In this document: positions 32,045 through 40,911 of the stretch, one piece after another
Numbering within the stretch: position 1 is the first letter of the stretch
How the letters are laid out: the number at the start of each line of letters is the position of its first letter
Assembly (NCBI GenBank): GCA_902777605.1
Contig: CACYUI010000012.1
Location: 1 to 44,355, forward strand
Reading direction: 5' to 3'
Source: an uncultured bacterium
GTDB lineage: Bacteria > Cyanobacteriota > Vampirovibrionia > Gastranaerophilales > Gastranaerophilaceae
Length of the DNA stretch: 44,355 nt
Program-made: the position numbers and the translations under genes
The notes under the pieces: model-generated
What the model was told of the DNA's origin: nothing
Databases searched by the model: none
The model's input: the letters and a program-made list of their open reading frames with translations, nothing else

Positions 32045-32944
32045 ATGAAAACACCATTACTAGTAGAGCAGCACTTTCACGGTGCTTACGGGGTAGATTT
32101 TAATAAGTCAGGGGCAAATGATATATCGCTTCTTGCAAAAAAACTTAAAAGCATCGGTATAGGTGGTTTTTTCCCTACTCTTGTAACTGATACGGTGGAT
32201 AATATCAAGCGACAAATTGCAGAAATAAAAAAAGCTGCAGCGAAATGTCCTGAAATTTTAGGTATTCATTTGGAAGGAATGTTTTTAAATTCAGAAAAAA
32301 AGGGTATTCATAATGAAGAACTTTTTCTGGATTTAACTATTGATAATTATAAGAAATTAGAAGATGATTTTATAAAAATAGTCACTTTGGCACCCGAGCT
32401 AGATAACGGTTTGATAGATTACTTAAAGCAAAAAAATGTAAAAGTTCAAGCCGGTCATTGTATTGGCTGGGCAAAAAAAGCTGAACAAATAGATGGTGTA
32501 ACACATACTTTTAATGCCATGAGCAGAGTTAGTCATAAAGAAGAACCATCAACTGCATTAAATGCATTATTGGACGATAATGTTTATACCGAAGTTATTG
32601 CAGATGGTGTTCATGTAAGCGATAACGCATTGAAATTGTTATTTAAAAATAAGCCGGAAGATAAAATTATTTTGGTAAGCGATGCTCTTCCAATAACATA
32701 TAGCAAGATAAAAGACTATGTTTTTGCAGATTCTCTTATTCATTACGATGGGGAAAGAGCGACTTCTGCGACAGGGACATTGGCAGGCAGTACAAAACTT
32801 TTACCGGAAATAATAAAAATTATTGGTAAAAAATCTATGTTTAAGCCAAAATATGTCGAGAATGTTTATAATTACCACAATATTACTCCAAAAGGTGAAA
32901 TTGAGTGGGATAAGGATTATAACATTGTAAGTATTAAAGAGTAA
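32045..32944 (+). CDS. Short NagA-like amidohydrolase
   Basis: 299 aa from the ATG at 32045, chosen for AGAGGA 7 bases upstream; a GTG at 31979 overlaps the murE stop (TAGTG) and would add 22 residues. The barrel of N-acetylglucosamine-6-phosphate deacetylase is visible: QHFHGAYGVDF (His10, His12), LEGMFL (Glu77), AGHC (His138), THTFNAMS (His154), VIADGVHVS and LVSDAL (Asp213). NagA proteins are usually about 380 aa; here the N-terminal strands and the C-terminal beta-sandwich part are absent. Location after murE suggests a role in amino-sugar or cell-wall recycling, by inference only. Confidence 0.85.
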   Translation: MKTPLLVEQHFHGAYGVDFNKSGANDISLLAKKLKSIGIGGFFPTLVTDTVDNIKRQIAEIKKAAAKCPEILGIHLEGMFLNSEKKGIHNEELFLDLTIDNYKKLEDDFIKIVTLAPELDNGLIDYLKQKNVKVQAGHCIGWAKKAEQIDGVTHTFNAMSRVSHKEEPSTALNALLDDNVYTEVIADGVHVSDNALKLLFKNKPEDKIILVSDALPITYSKIKDYVFADSLIHYDGERATSATGTLAGSTKLLPEIIKIIGKKSMFKPKYVENVYNYHNITPKGEIEWDKDYNIVSIKE

Positions 32945-33533
32945 TTACAACAAGATTTCTTTCATAGTTTTCTTTAAGAGGAAGTGTATATTCAATTATA
33001 TCTTTAACTTTAGCATTATATTTATTCAAGATTTTTTTTGCGTTATCAAGTTCTTCTCCTGCCTTTTTAGATTTGTAAGCTATAAAATATCCGTCTTTAT
33101 TTAATATTGGTAGCGCATATTCTAAAATTTTTGACATATCTGCAACGGCACGGCTAACGATTATATCGTATTTTTGGGAAATATTTTCTGCTCTATCGCA
33201 AATTAAATACAGATTATTTAACTTAAGTTTTTCTTTTATGTTATTAACAGCATTAATTTTTTTTCTAATGCTGTCAATACCTGTTATTTTTATATCGGGA
33301 TATTCTATTGCAATAGGAACACATGGGAATCCTCCTCCGCATCCGATATCCAAAATACTGGGATTGGTGATTTGATATTTTTCAAAAAATAGTTTTATTG
33401 CAAGAGAATCATAAATATGCTTTTCATATAGAAACCTTTCATCGTTTTTTGAAATAAGATTTAAGAAAGAATTTTCTTCCAAAAAAATTTTTTCATATTT
33501 TGTAAAATCAGCTTGTATTAAAAAATTACTCAT
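32934..33533 (-). CDS. rsmG: 16S rRNA m7G527 methyltransferase
   Basis: 199 aa from the ATG at 33533, which overlaps the end of the upstream gene by 8 bases; a GTG at 33566 would add 11 basic residues. The SAM-binding motif ILDIGCGGGFPCVP, then ITGIDSIRKK and IVSRAVADM are typical of RsmG/GidB, which methylates N7 of G527 of 16S rRNA. HIYDSLA precedes. It converges with the NagA-like gene with an 11-base overlap and is translationally coupled to the TPR gene. Confidence 0.95.
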   Translation of the reverse strand: MSNFLIQADFTKYEKIFLEENSFLNLISKNDERFLYEKHIYDSLAIKLFFEKYQITNPSILDIGCGGGFPCVPIAIEYPDIKITGIDSIRKKINAVNNIKEKLKLNNLYLICDRAENISQKYDIIVSRAVADMSKILEYALPILNKDGYFIAYKSKKAGEELDNAKKILNKYNAKVKDIIEYTLPLKENYERNLVVITL

Positions 33534-35787
33534 ATTTTTTCTTAATTTCCGTATAATCTTCTTCACTCATTCTAAGTTTCATATCTTTAATACGACTGTT
33601 TATTTTAGATATATCTACTGAATCTCCTAAACGATTAGCAATTTTTTGTGCGCTAAAATATTCGTTTAAGGCTTTTTTGTGCCAGCTTGTATTGTTGTAA
33701 TAAAAATCTCCTAAAGCAACTGTTGCTTCAAGTATGTAAAAATCTTCATTCAAAAATTCTGCACTTTGCTTTGCTTCAATAAAATAATTTAAGGATTTAT
33801 CAGGTTCTTCTTTATTATATATTTTTGCTAGATATAATGAGTTAAAATAAACCCCTTCGTAATTATTAGTCGATTTATCAAGTTCATATGCTTTCTCAAA
33901 ACAGTGTAGCGCATCTGTATAGTTATCATTATCAAAATAACAAGAACCTAAATTTGAATAGGCAAGTGATTTGTAAGGAGAATTATTCAATAGCGAGATG
34001 CATCTTGTATAGTATTCAAAAGCTGTTTTTGTATCCCCTTTATCATCATTCACGAGAGCAAACTTAAAATAGAGCTCTGAAACAGTATCTTCAGATGCAT
34101 TCTCATCAAGTGATTCTAAAGCTTTTTGGTAATATTTATACGCTTCTTCAGAATTGTCAACAGAAGTATATATATTGCCCAAAAGGGTGCAAGCATCGAC
34201 CATTAGTGATTGTGGTGTATCTACTGAATATATTACTTTTTTTGCGGTTTCAATTGCTCTGTCATTTTTATATGTTGCAAAAAATAAGTCGGTCATTTCA
34301 TAGTATAAATAGTTTAGATTTATAACTTCATTTCTTTGTTTATAGAATTTTTCTACAATTTCATAATAATGTTCAGATTTAGAAAAATCCTCTATTCTCT
34401 TGTACAAACGAGCCAAAGCGATTTTAATGTCTATTTCTGTTAAAATATCCGGATGGTCGTTCTCTAAAATTTTGTGATAAATGTTAATTGCTTCTGTATT
34501 TTTATTTTTGTCTGCATATTCTTTAGCTTTTACAAGTAAAGTATCAATGGTGTCTTTTGTTTCTTGTTCCTGCAGGGTTTCAATTTGAGCTTTTTGTGTG
34601 CTATCTGTTTCTTCAGATTGTTTAGTGAAATCTTTTTGAGTAAGATTTTTTATACATTGATTATGGTATTCAATTTCTTGTCTTAGGGCTTGTCTTGAAA
34701 TCATAATTGAGCGTGTTTGCAGAGGCTCTTTTAGCTCTTTTTCATATATGCCTATAATATATTTGTGTAGTTTTTCTTCTGTTTTTTCAGGTATAGAAAT
34801 ATCAATATTTTGTTGAAAATAGTCTTGAACATATAAGGTTTCATTTGCTACGAAAGCCATAAGGTTGTTACATAAATATTCTACAGAGAATTCATCATAT
34901 AATTCTAAAATGGCCAAAGCATTCAGCGTTAAACCATGCCTTATTGTTCTTAAGAACCAAAAAAAGTTTCTTATGGTGTTAGGAAGAATATTAATATAAG
35001 TTAATCCCAAATAAGAATCAAAGTTCATTTCCGATAGTGCAAATTTGTTAAGGAATTCGTTTATGGAAAGTCCCATTGCCTGTACTATTTTTATAGTAAG
35101 TGCTGTATAGTAATAATACCCTCTTGTATATTTATAAAAATCTTCAAAAGTAGTTTCTTTAGCCTCAAGTCCGGCACTTTCTATAAATTCCTTAAAAATA
35201 TTTTTTGGAAAGGCCTTTAAGAATATTTGTCTGTCAATTTTTTTATCTCCGAGGATTCCAGGAGTAGTTGCTCGAGTAGAAATTATTATTTTTATATTCT
35301 CGAAATCTGTTATTTTTTCAAAGCAAGATACAACAAGCGGATAATTTTCTTCAAGAATATCATCATATGAATGTAATATTATAATTATTGGTTTTTTTAC
35401 TGAACTGACTAATTGTTCAAACTTGACTGACAAAGTTGTAATTTTAGCATTGCTTGCATTAATGTTAATGTTTTTTTGACCTATAACATCTTCTAATATA
35501 GCAGTAAACGATAGTAGTATATCATCACAAACAGTAGAGGGTTTGCAAAAGTACTCTAATTTTATAACATCATTTGATAAAAATTCCGAGATATAGTTTA
35601 TGAATTGGCGCTTACCTGTTCCTAAAAAACCATGTACATATAAAGCGGTGTCTTCTGATGCAATAAAATCTATACTCTTAATAATTTCTGAGTAATGGCT
35701 TTTTTTCAAAAATGGATTTATTTTATCTGATTCCGGAAGGAAAACATTATCTTTATCTACAGAATCATCAAGAAATTTATAACTCAT
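33526..35787 (-). CDS. P-loop-like NTPase domain fused to TPR repeats
   Basis: 753 aa. Residues about 25-260 resemble a STAND/AAA-type NTPase: VHGFLGTGKRQF (Gly53-Lys59-Arg60) looks like Walker A but has Arg where Ser/Thr should be, and IIIILHSYDDI could be Walker B. A helical region follows. Residues about 430-730 are at least six TPR repeats (EAYKYYQKALESLDENA, AYSNLGSCYFDNDNYTDALH). Such proteins are signalling or assembly scaffolds. No ribosome site is evident at the ATG. The stop overlaps rsmG. Its function is not known; the odd Walker A may mean it binds but does not hydrolyse nucleotide. Confidence 0.85.
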   Translation of the reverse strand: MSYKFLDDSVDKDNVFLPESDKINPFLKKSHYSEIIKSIDFIASEDTALYVHGFLGTGKRQFINYISEFLSNDVIKLEYFCKPSTVCDDILLSFTAILEDVIGQKNININASNAKITTLSVKFEQLVSSVKKPIIIILHSYDDILEENYPLVVSCFEKITDFENIKIIISTRATTPGILGDKKIDRQIFLKAFPKNIFKEFIESAGLEAKETTFEDFYKYTRGYYYYTALTIKIVQAMGLSINEFLNKFALSEMNFDSYLGLTYINILPNTIRNFFWFLRTIRHGLTLNALAILELYDEFSVEYLCNNLMAFVANETLYVQDYFQQNIDISIPEKTEEKLHKYIIGIYEKELKEPLQTRSIMISRQALRQEIEYHNQCIKNLTQKDFTKQSEETDSTQKAQIETLQEQETKDTIDTLLVKAKEYADKNKNTEAINIYHKILENDHPDILTEIDIKIALARLYKRIEDFSKSEHYYEIVEKFYKQRNEVINLNYLYYEMTDLFFATYKNDRAIETAKKVIYSVDTPQSLMVDACTLLGNIYTSVDNSEEAYKYYQKALESLDENASEDTVSELYFKFALVNDDKGDTKTAFEYYTRCISLLNNSPYKSLAYSNLGSCYFDNDNYTDALHCFEKAYELDKSTNNYEGVYFNSLYLAKIYNKEEPDKSLNYFIEAKQSAEFLNEDFYILEATVALGDFYYNNTSWHKKALNEYFSAQKIANRLGDSVDISKINSRIKDMKLRMSEEDYTEIKKKYE

Positions 35788-35860
35788 AAGACGATTTTAA
35801 TTGATATTAAGACTTTTTGCAAATATTTTGGTATACTAAAAGTTGTGGAGGATTTTTATA

Positions 35861-36469
35861 ATGCTGATAAAATTTATAGAATTAATGCTAACATGCGTAA
35901 TTGCTTATTTGATAGGTTCAGTACCAACAGGATATATTATTGTTAAATCAAAAACGGGACAGGATATCAGAACCATTGGTTCCGGTTCCACAGGGGCTAC
36001 TAATGTAAAAAGAGTTCTTGGGAAAAAATGGTTTTTTATTGTGCTTTTACTTGATGCGTTTAAAGGTGCATTACCGGTAATTTTGGCTAATTTGTTTATA
36101 CACGCAGGCGCAAATCTTGGACTTGCCCCAGTAATTGCGGCTGTTTCAGTAATTATTGGTCATAGCAAATCTATATTTCTTGGCTTCAAAGGCGGTAAGT
36201 CTGTTGCATCAGGAGTAGGTACAATTCTCGCACTAAATTGGATAGCAGGATTAATAATTGCAGTAATTTGGGGAACGATTACATATACAACAAAATATGT
36301 TTCAGTTGGTTCTATAATTGCATTATTTGTTTCACCATTTTTGATGTATTTTATGGGAGCACCAATTGCCTATGTTTGCTACTGTGCAATAGGGGCTGTT
36401 TATATTATTTATCTTCACAGGGAAAACATAGGGCGCCTGATTAAGGGAAATGAAAACAAAGTTCGGTAA
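35861..36469 (+). CDS. plsY: Acyl-phosphate:glycerol-3-phosphate acyltransferase
   Basis: 202 aa from the ATG at 35861, chosen for GGAGG 8 bases upstream; a TTG 6 codons earlier has no support. It makes lysophosphatidate in the membrane from acyl phosphate. Motifs are SVPTGYII, GSGSTGATNVKRVLGKKW and GHSKSIFLGFKGGKSVASG, as in PlsY, with five to seven TM helices. A terminator follows. Divergent from the TPR gene. Confidence 0.96.
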   Translation: MLIKFIELMLTCVIAYLIGSVPTGYIIVKSKTGQDIRTIGSGSTGATNVKRVLGKKWFFIVLLLDAFKGALPVILANLFIHAGANLGLAPVIAAVSVIIGHSKSIFLGFKGGKSVASGVGTILALNWIAGLIIAVIWGTITYTTKYVSVGSIIALFVSPFLMYFMGAPIAYVCYCAIGAVYIIYLHRENIGRLIKGNENKVR

Positions 36470-36527
36470 ACTTTTTCGTATTTTAAATTATTTTTCTTGA
36501 CTGAGATTTATATTTAAAGTATTTTTA

Positions 36528-36558
36528 AAACTGTACGATAGCCTCGTACAGTTTTTGT
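36528..36558 (+). terminator. plsY terminator
   Basis: A perfect 11-bp stem AAACTGTACGA / TCGTACAGTTT (36528-36538 with 36544-36554), then TTG and T-rich sequence. Confidence 0.8.
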
Positions 36559-36584
36559 ATTAGATAAATTTTAGGGAAGAGTAT

Positions 36585-37673
36585 ATGGATTTTACAACAC
36601 TGACTATCGACATACTTAAAGCGCTATCTATTGTTGGCGGTTATGGTATCGGCATTATATTGTTAACAATTATTGTTAGAGCTGCAATGTGGCCACTTGG
36701 AGTATCTCAACAGCGTTCTATGAGAACAATGCAAATGCTTCAGCCGAAAATGAAGGCTATTCAAGAGAGATATAAAAGCAATCCTCAAATGATGCAGCAA
36801 AAAATGATGGAATTTTATAAGGAACATAAGTTTAACCCTATGGCAGGATGCTTTCCTCTTCTTATTCAAATGCCGATTTTTATTTTGTTATACTCAACCC
36901 TTATGAGTCCTCAATTTATTCAAATAGCAGGGGATTCAAAATTTTTGTTTATAAACAGGCTTGATGCAACGATGAAAACATCTGCCGGAGTGTCAAATGA
37001 CGGTGTGTTTGGTGTTTCTAAACATGATAGTTTCATGACAGGAAAAACTGCTACTGTATATTTTGACGGACAAAATGAGCCGAGATTAAATGTAAAAATT
37101 AAAAAACCAAATAAGGCTGTGGAAGTTCAAGGAGATTTTACTCCCGGAGAAAATGCAGACTTTAAACTAAATTTGGATGATGCTTTCAATTATAAATTTG
37201 ATGAATTGGTAAAAATAAATAAAGTTAAAGTTGCGGTAACTGATGTTCAAACTAAAGAAGTTGAAACAATGACATTTACTAAGCAAGACGGAATATTAAG
37301 AACAAACATTCTGACAAAAGAAGTTAAAACTTCCTTCCATTGGGATGTTTTTGCGTTGCTGATTTTATTTATAATTACTATGGTTATGTCACAAAAGGCC
37401 ATGATGGCAATGAATAAGAATGTTAATCAGGATCCTGCACAAGCTGCTATGCAAAAATCTATGAATACATTTATGCCTCTAATGCTAGGCTTTACATTCT
37501 TTATCATTCCGATTCCTGCCGGTGTTCTTTTATACTTGGTATCAAGCAACTGCTTCCAAGTTTTGCAAACCGTAGTTATTAATAAACAATTAGAACTTGA
37601 AGATGCTCAAAAAGAAAATAAAGTAAGTGATGTGGATTTGGCTAACGCAAAACAAATAAAAGAAAAAGAATAA
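36585..37673 (+). CDS. yidC: YidC/Oxa1 membrane protein insertase with internal soluble domain
   Basis: 362 aa. The hydrophobic core includes RAAMWPLGVSQQRSMRTMQ with the groove arginine Arg32, NPMAGCFPLLIQMPIFILLY and, at the end, FMPLMLGFTFFIIPIPAGVLLYLVSS. It inserts and folds inner-membrane proteins. Between TM2 (ending near 110) and TM3 (starting near 253) lies about 120 residues of beta-rich polar sequence (ATVYFDGQNEPRLNVKIKK, FTPGENADFKL) that is not in short YidC proteins and is not the large N-terminal P1 domain of Gram-negatives. AGGGAAG precedes the ATG. No partner such as rnpA or jag adjoins it. Confidence 0.95.
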   Translation: MDFTTLTIDILKALSIVGGYGIGIILLTIIVRAAMWPLGVSQQRSMRTMQMLQPKMKAIQERYKSNPQMMQQKMMEFYKEHKFNPMAGCFPLLIQMPIFILLYSTLMSPQFIQIAGDSKFLFINRLDATMKTSAGVSNDGVFGVSKHDSFMTGKTATVYFDGQNEPRLNVKIKKPNKAVEVQGDFTPGENADFKLNLDDAFNYKFDELVKINKVKVAVTDVQTKEVETMTFTKQDGILRTNILTKEVKTSFHWDVFALLILFIITMVMSQKAMMAMNKNVNQDPAQAAMQKSMNTFMPLMLGFTFFIIPIPAGVLLYLVSSNCFQVLQTVVINKQLELEDAQKENKVSDVDLANAKQIKEKE

Positions 37674-37774
37674 TAATTATAAAATAAATATATGTGTAAA
37701 TATTTGTAAACATGATGTGTTTTTTATAGCAAAAAATTTTTTGGAACGGTTTAGGTATAAAAAAAGGAGTTTTT

Positions 37775-38137
37775 ATGCAAATCAATAATTCTGTATACCA
37801 ACCAAATTTTCAAAAAATATGCATGTCATCTTCTGTCAGAACAGAGTTAAGCAAAAGAATGAAAGCCGGAGAGTTTAGCAGTGAATTAGCCGGTTATGAA
37901 GAATGGTACCAAAATAGTCCTGTAGATATTATTGTTGGATTTGCAGATAAAAATAATAAGAGATTAGATGCAATAATTTCATACAAAAATGAAAAACTGG
38001 GGTCAGTATGCAGATATTTTGAAGAAAGCAAAATTGCAAAATTTTTCAAATATAGTCCTATGAACTTTTTAAGAAAAGTTATTTGCGAAGCTGATGCCAT
38101 TGAAGAAACATACGGGCTTAGAAATATAAAGTATTAA
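37775..38137 (+). CDS. Small orphan protein with NF-Q N-terminal motif
   Basis: 120 aa: MQINNSVYQPNFQKICM, then a compact alpha/beta-looking body (SPVDIIVGFADKNNKRLDAI, EESKIAKFFKYSPMNFLRKV). GGAG precedes the ATG. Its start has the same pattern as 14305, 28212 and 40563 (Met-Gln/Asn, polar run, NF or SF, then Gln/Lys/Arg). It sits between yidC and queA, 26 bases from queA. No enzyme motif or membrane segment. Confidence 0.8.
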   Translation: MQINNSVYQPNFQKICMSSSVRTELSKRMKAGEFSSELAGYEEWYQNSPVDIIVGFADKNNKRLDAIISYKNEKLGSVCRYFEESKIAKFFKYSPMNFLRKVICEADAIEETYGLRNIKY

Positions 38138-38163
38138 AATTTTTGTAATATAATAAAGTTATT

Positions 38164-39207
38164 ATGTTACTATCTGAATTTGATTATACACTGCCTGAAA
38201 ATTTGATTGCACAAACTCCTGCTGAAAAGCGTGAAAATGCGCGCATGATGGTTTTGGGAGTAAATGATAAAACGATTGAACACAAGCATTTTTACGATAT
38301 TGTAGATTTGCTTGACGAAAATTGTATTCTAATTTTAAATAACACAAAAGTTATTCCGGCTCGTTTGTTCGGATATAAAGATACGGGTGCTAAGATAGAA
38401 GTATTTTTGCTAAAAGAAGGGGTAAATAAAGAGTGGGAAGTTTTGATTCGTCCTTCTAAGAGAGTTAAAGATGGTACTATTATCAAGGTTAGCGATGAAT
38501 TATCCGTCCAAGTCATAAAACCTCTTGAAGATGATGGTAAGTGGCTTGTAAAAATGGCTTACGCAGGTGACATTTTAGAGATTTTGCATAGAGTTGGCAA
38601 TATTCCTCTTCCTCCGTATATAGAGAGGAAAATGAGCAGTGAAGAACTTAAAAAACTTGACTTTGAGAGATATCAAACAGTTTATGCAAAAGATGAAGGT
38701 TCTGTTGCTGCGCCAACTGCAGGTCTGCATTTTACGCAAGAAATTTTAAAAAAACTTGCAGCAAAAGGTGTAGAGATAGGATATGTTACGCTAAATGTCG
38801 GTATAGGAACCTTTAGACCTGTTAAATGTGAAAATGTTTTAGACCACAAAATGGATTCCGAAAGCTTTGAAATATCCCAAGAAACTGCAGATTTGATAAA
38901 TCGGGCAAAAGCGAGCGGTAAAAAACTTGTAGCAGTCGGAACAACAACTGTCAGAACACTGGAAACTGCGTATAAGCAATTTGGATGTATAAAAGCTTGT
39001 AAATCCGCATCAGAGTTATTTATATACCCTCCTTACGAGTTTAAGGTCGTAGATAAATTGATAACGAATTTTCATTTGCCAAAATCGACTTTATTAATGT
39101 TAGTGAGTGCGCTTGCCGGAAAAGATTTTATATTTAAAGCTTATGAAGAAGCAATAAAAAATAAATACCGCTTTTACAGTTATGGCGACTGTATGTTTAT
39201 TTGTTAG
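38164..39207 (+). CDS. queA: tRNA S-adenosylmethionine ribosyltransferase-isomerase
   Basis: 347 aa. QueA moves the ribosyl group of SAM to preQ1 in tRNA to make epoxyqueuosine. Family blocks YTLPENLIAQTPAEKRENARM, LNNTKVIPARLFG, GNIPLPPYIER, DEGSVAAPTAGLHFT and NFHLPKSTLLMLVSALAG are all in place. The Shine-Dalgarno (AAAG) is weak. It follows the 120-aa gene at 26 bases and precedes serS at 34 bases. Confidence 0.98.
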   Translation: MLLSEFDYTLPENLIAQTPAEKRENARMMVLGVNDKTIEHKHFYDIVDLLDENCILILNNTKVIPARLFGYKDTGAKIEVFLLKEGVNKEWEVLIRPSKRVKDGTIIKVSDELSVQVIKPLEDDGKWLVKMAYAGDILEILHRVGNIPLPPYIERKMSSEELKKLDFERYQTVYAKDEGSVAAPTAGLHFTQEILKKLAAKGVEIGYVTLNVGIGTFRPVKCENVLDHKMDSESFEISQETADLINRAKASGKKLVAVGTTTVRTLETAYKQFGCIKACKSASELFIYPPYEFKVVDKLITNFHLPKSTLLMLVSALAGKDFIFKAYEEAIKNKYRFYSYGDCMFIC

Positions 39208-39241
39208 TGGTATAATTAGAGAGTAAAAAGAGGTATTAGCT

Positions 39242-40504
39242 ATGTTAGATATTAAATTAATTAGAGAAAATCCAGAGAAAATTAATGAACTTTTAAAAAG
39301 GAGAAATCCTGAACTTTCAATAGATAAAGTGCTTGAAATTGATGCAGAAAGAAGAAAAATTCAAACAGAGGCAGATGAACTAAGAGCAAAGAGAAAATCT
39401 GAATCGCAAAAAATCGGTATGATGAAGAAAAACGGCGAAAATACCGATGCTTTGCAAGAAGAAATCAGAGCGCTGGGAGATAAGGTAAAAGAACTTGAAG
39501 ACAAGCAAGTGGAACTTGATGCAGCACAAAGAGATTTCTTGCTTCATACGCCGAATATTCCTGATGAAACGACTCCAATCGGGAAATCTGAGGACGATAA
39601 TCCGACAGTAAAAACATGGGGAGAGCCAACAAAATTTACATTTACCCCCAAAGCTCACTGGGATTTGTGCGAAGAAAAAAATATTGTAGATTTTGAAAGA
39701 GGTGTAAAACTTTCTCAGTCAAGATTTACTCTTTATAGAGGAAAAGGTGCAAGATTAGAAAGAGCTATAATACAATTTTTCTTAGATTTGCATACAGAAG
39801 AACATGGATATGAGGAAATATTGCCGCCATTTATGGCAAACTCTGCAACAATGACAGGAACAGGACAACTTCCAAAGTTTGCGGAAGATATGTATAAGTG
39901 CGTTGATGAAGATTTGTACTTGATTCCGACTGCAGAGGTTCCTGTTACAAATATATATGCAGGGGAAATATTGAGTGAAGAAGATTTACCTAAATATATG
40001 ACTGCATATACTCCTTGTTTCAGAAGAGAAGCAGGTTCTGCAGGAAAAGATACGAGAGGTTTAATAAGAGTTCACCAATTCAATAAGGTTGAAATGGTAA
40101 AACTTACAACCCCTGAAACAAGTAAAGAGGAGCACGAAAAACTTACTCAAAATGCTGAAAAATGCTTAGAGTTGTTGGGGCTTCCATATAGAAGAGTTGC
40201 TCTTTGTACGGCAGATATAGGTTTCAGTGCAAATAAGTGCTTTGACTTGGAAGTATGGCTTCCTTCTTATAATACTTATAAAGAAATTTCAAGCTGCTCA
40301 AACTTCGGAGATTACCAAGCAAGAAGGGCAAATATAAGATATCGTGATAAAGACGGAAAAATTAGATTTGTACACACACTAAACGGCTCGGGATTGGCGG
40401 TTGGCAGAACTTTTGCTGCAATTATAGAAAACTTCCAGCAAGAAGACGGAACAATTGTTATTCCTGAAGTTTTGAGAAAATATACAGGTTTTGATAAAAT
40501 ATAA
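39242..40504 (+). CDS. serS: Seryl-tRNA synthetase
   Basis: 420 aa class II synthetase. The N-terminal coiled-coil arm (about 30-105) is followed by motif 2 ([17 protein letters not shown]) and motif 3 ([18 protein letters not shown]). AAAGAGGT precedes the ATG. It is the last gene before a strong two-way terminator, and probably co-transcribed with queA. Confidence 0.98.
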   Translation: MLDIKLIRENPEKINELLKRRNPELSIDKVLEIDAERRKIQTEADELRAKRKSESQKIGMMKKNGENTDALQEEIRALGDKVKELEDKQVELDAAQRDFLLHTPNIPDETTPIGKSEDDNPTVKTWGEPTKFTFTPKAHWDLCEEKNIVDFERGVKLSQSRFTLYRGKGARLERAIIQFFLDLHTEEHGYEEILPPFMANSATMTGTGQLPKFAEDMYKCVDEDLYLIPTAEVPVTNIYAGEILSEEDLPKYMTAYTPCFRREAGSAGKDTRGLIRVHQFNKVEMVKLTTPETSKEEHEKLTQNAEKCLELLGLPYRRVALCTADIGFSANKCFDLEVWLPSYNTYKEISSCSNFGDYQARRANIRYRDKDGKIRFVHTLNGSGLAVGRTFAAIIENFQQEDGTIVIPEVLRKYTGFDKI

Positions 40505-40512
40505 AAACATGA

Positions 40513-40555
40513 AATAAGAAACGGGCGCAAACATTGTTTGCGCCCGTTTCTTATT
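40513..40555. terminator. Bidirectional terminator between serS and the 86-aa gene
   Basis: A perfect 20-bp stem (40513-40532 with 40536-40555) with loop ATT and GC-rich centre, with A/T-rich outer arms that give a T-run in both directions. It ends serS and the converging gene at 40563. Confidence 0.9.
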
Positions 40556-40562
40556 GTTTTAT

Positions 40563-40823
40563 TTATACATTATACATTGCATCTAAGCAAGCTTGTTCAT
40601 TTGTAATTTTACCTTCTTGTAGCGCTTTATTATGGGAAATAAAGTTTTGTACTTTTGTGCGAACGAGCTCTATAACTTTACTTGCATGCATATTTGGATT
40701 TTCTTTCATAACTTTTTGTACAAGAGGATAATCAATAAGCTTTTGCGCAGCTTTGTGTTTTACATTTCCTTGAAAAGATGTTGCTTGTCGTCTTGTAATA
40801 CCATAACCTTGGATGCTATTCAT
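40563..40823 (-). CDS. Small orphan protein with SF-Q N-terminal motif
   Basis: 86 aa: MNSIQGYGITRRQATSFQGN, then mostly helix (KAAQKLIDYPLVQKVMKENP, ASKVIELVRTKVQNFISHN, KITNEQACLDAMYNV). AAAGGCG precedes the ATG. It shares the N-terminal pattern with 14305, 28212 and 37775. Single-gene unit, converging with serS over a shared terminator. Confidence 0.8.
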   Translation of the reverse strand: MNSIQGYGITRRQATSFQGNVKHKAAQKLIDYPLVQKVMKENPNMHASKVIELVRTKVQNFISHNKALQEGKITNEQACLDAMYNV

Positions 40824-40911
40824 ATTTACGCCTTTCTTTTTTTGTGGGTGATATTTTCATTTTGAATAAAAACCGTAAATATAAAATTTTGCGTTTTTCT
40901 TTTACAAAAGT

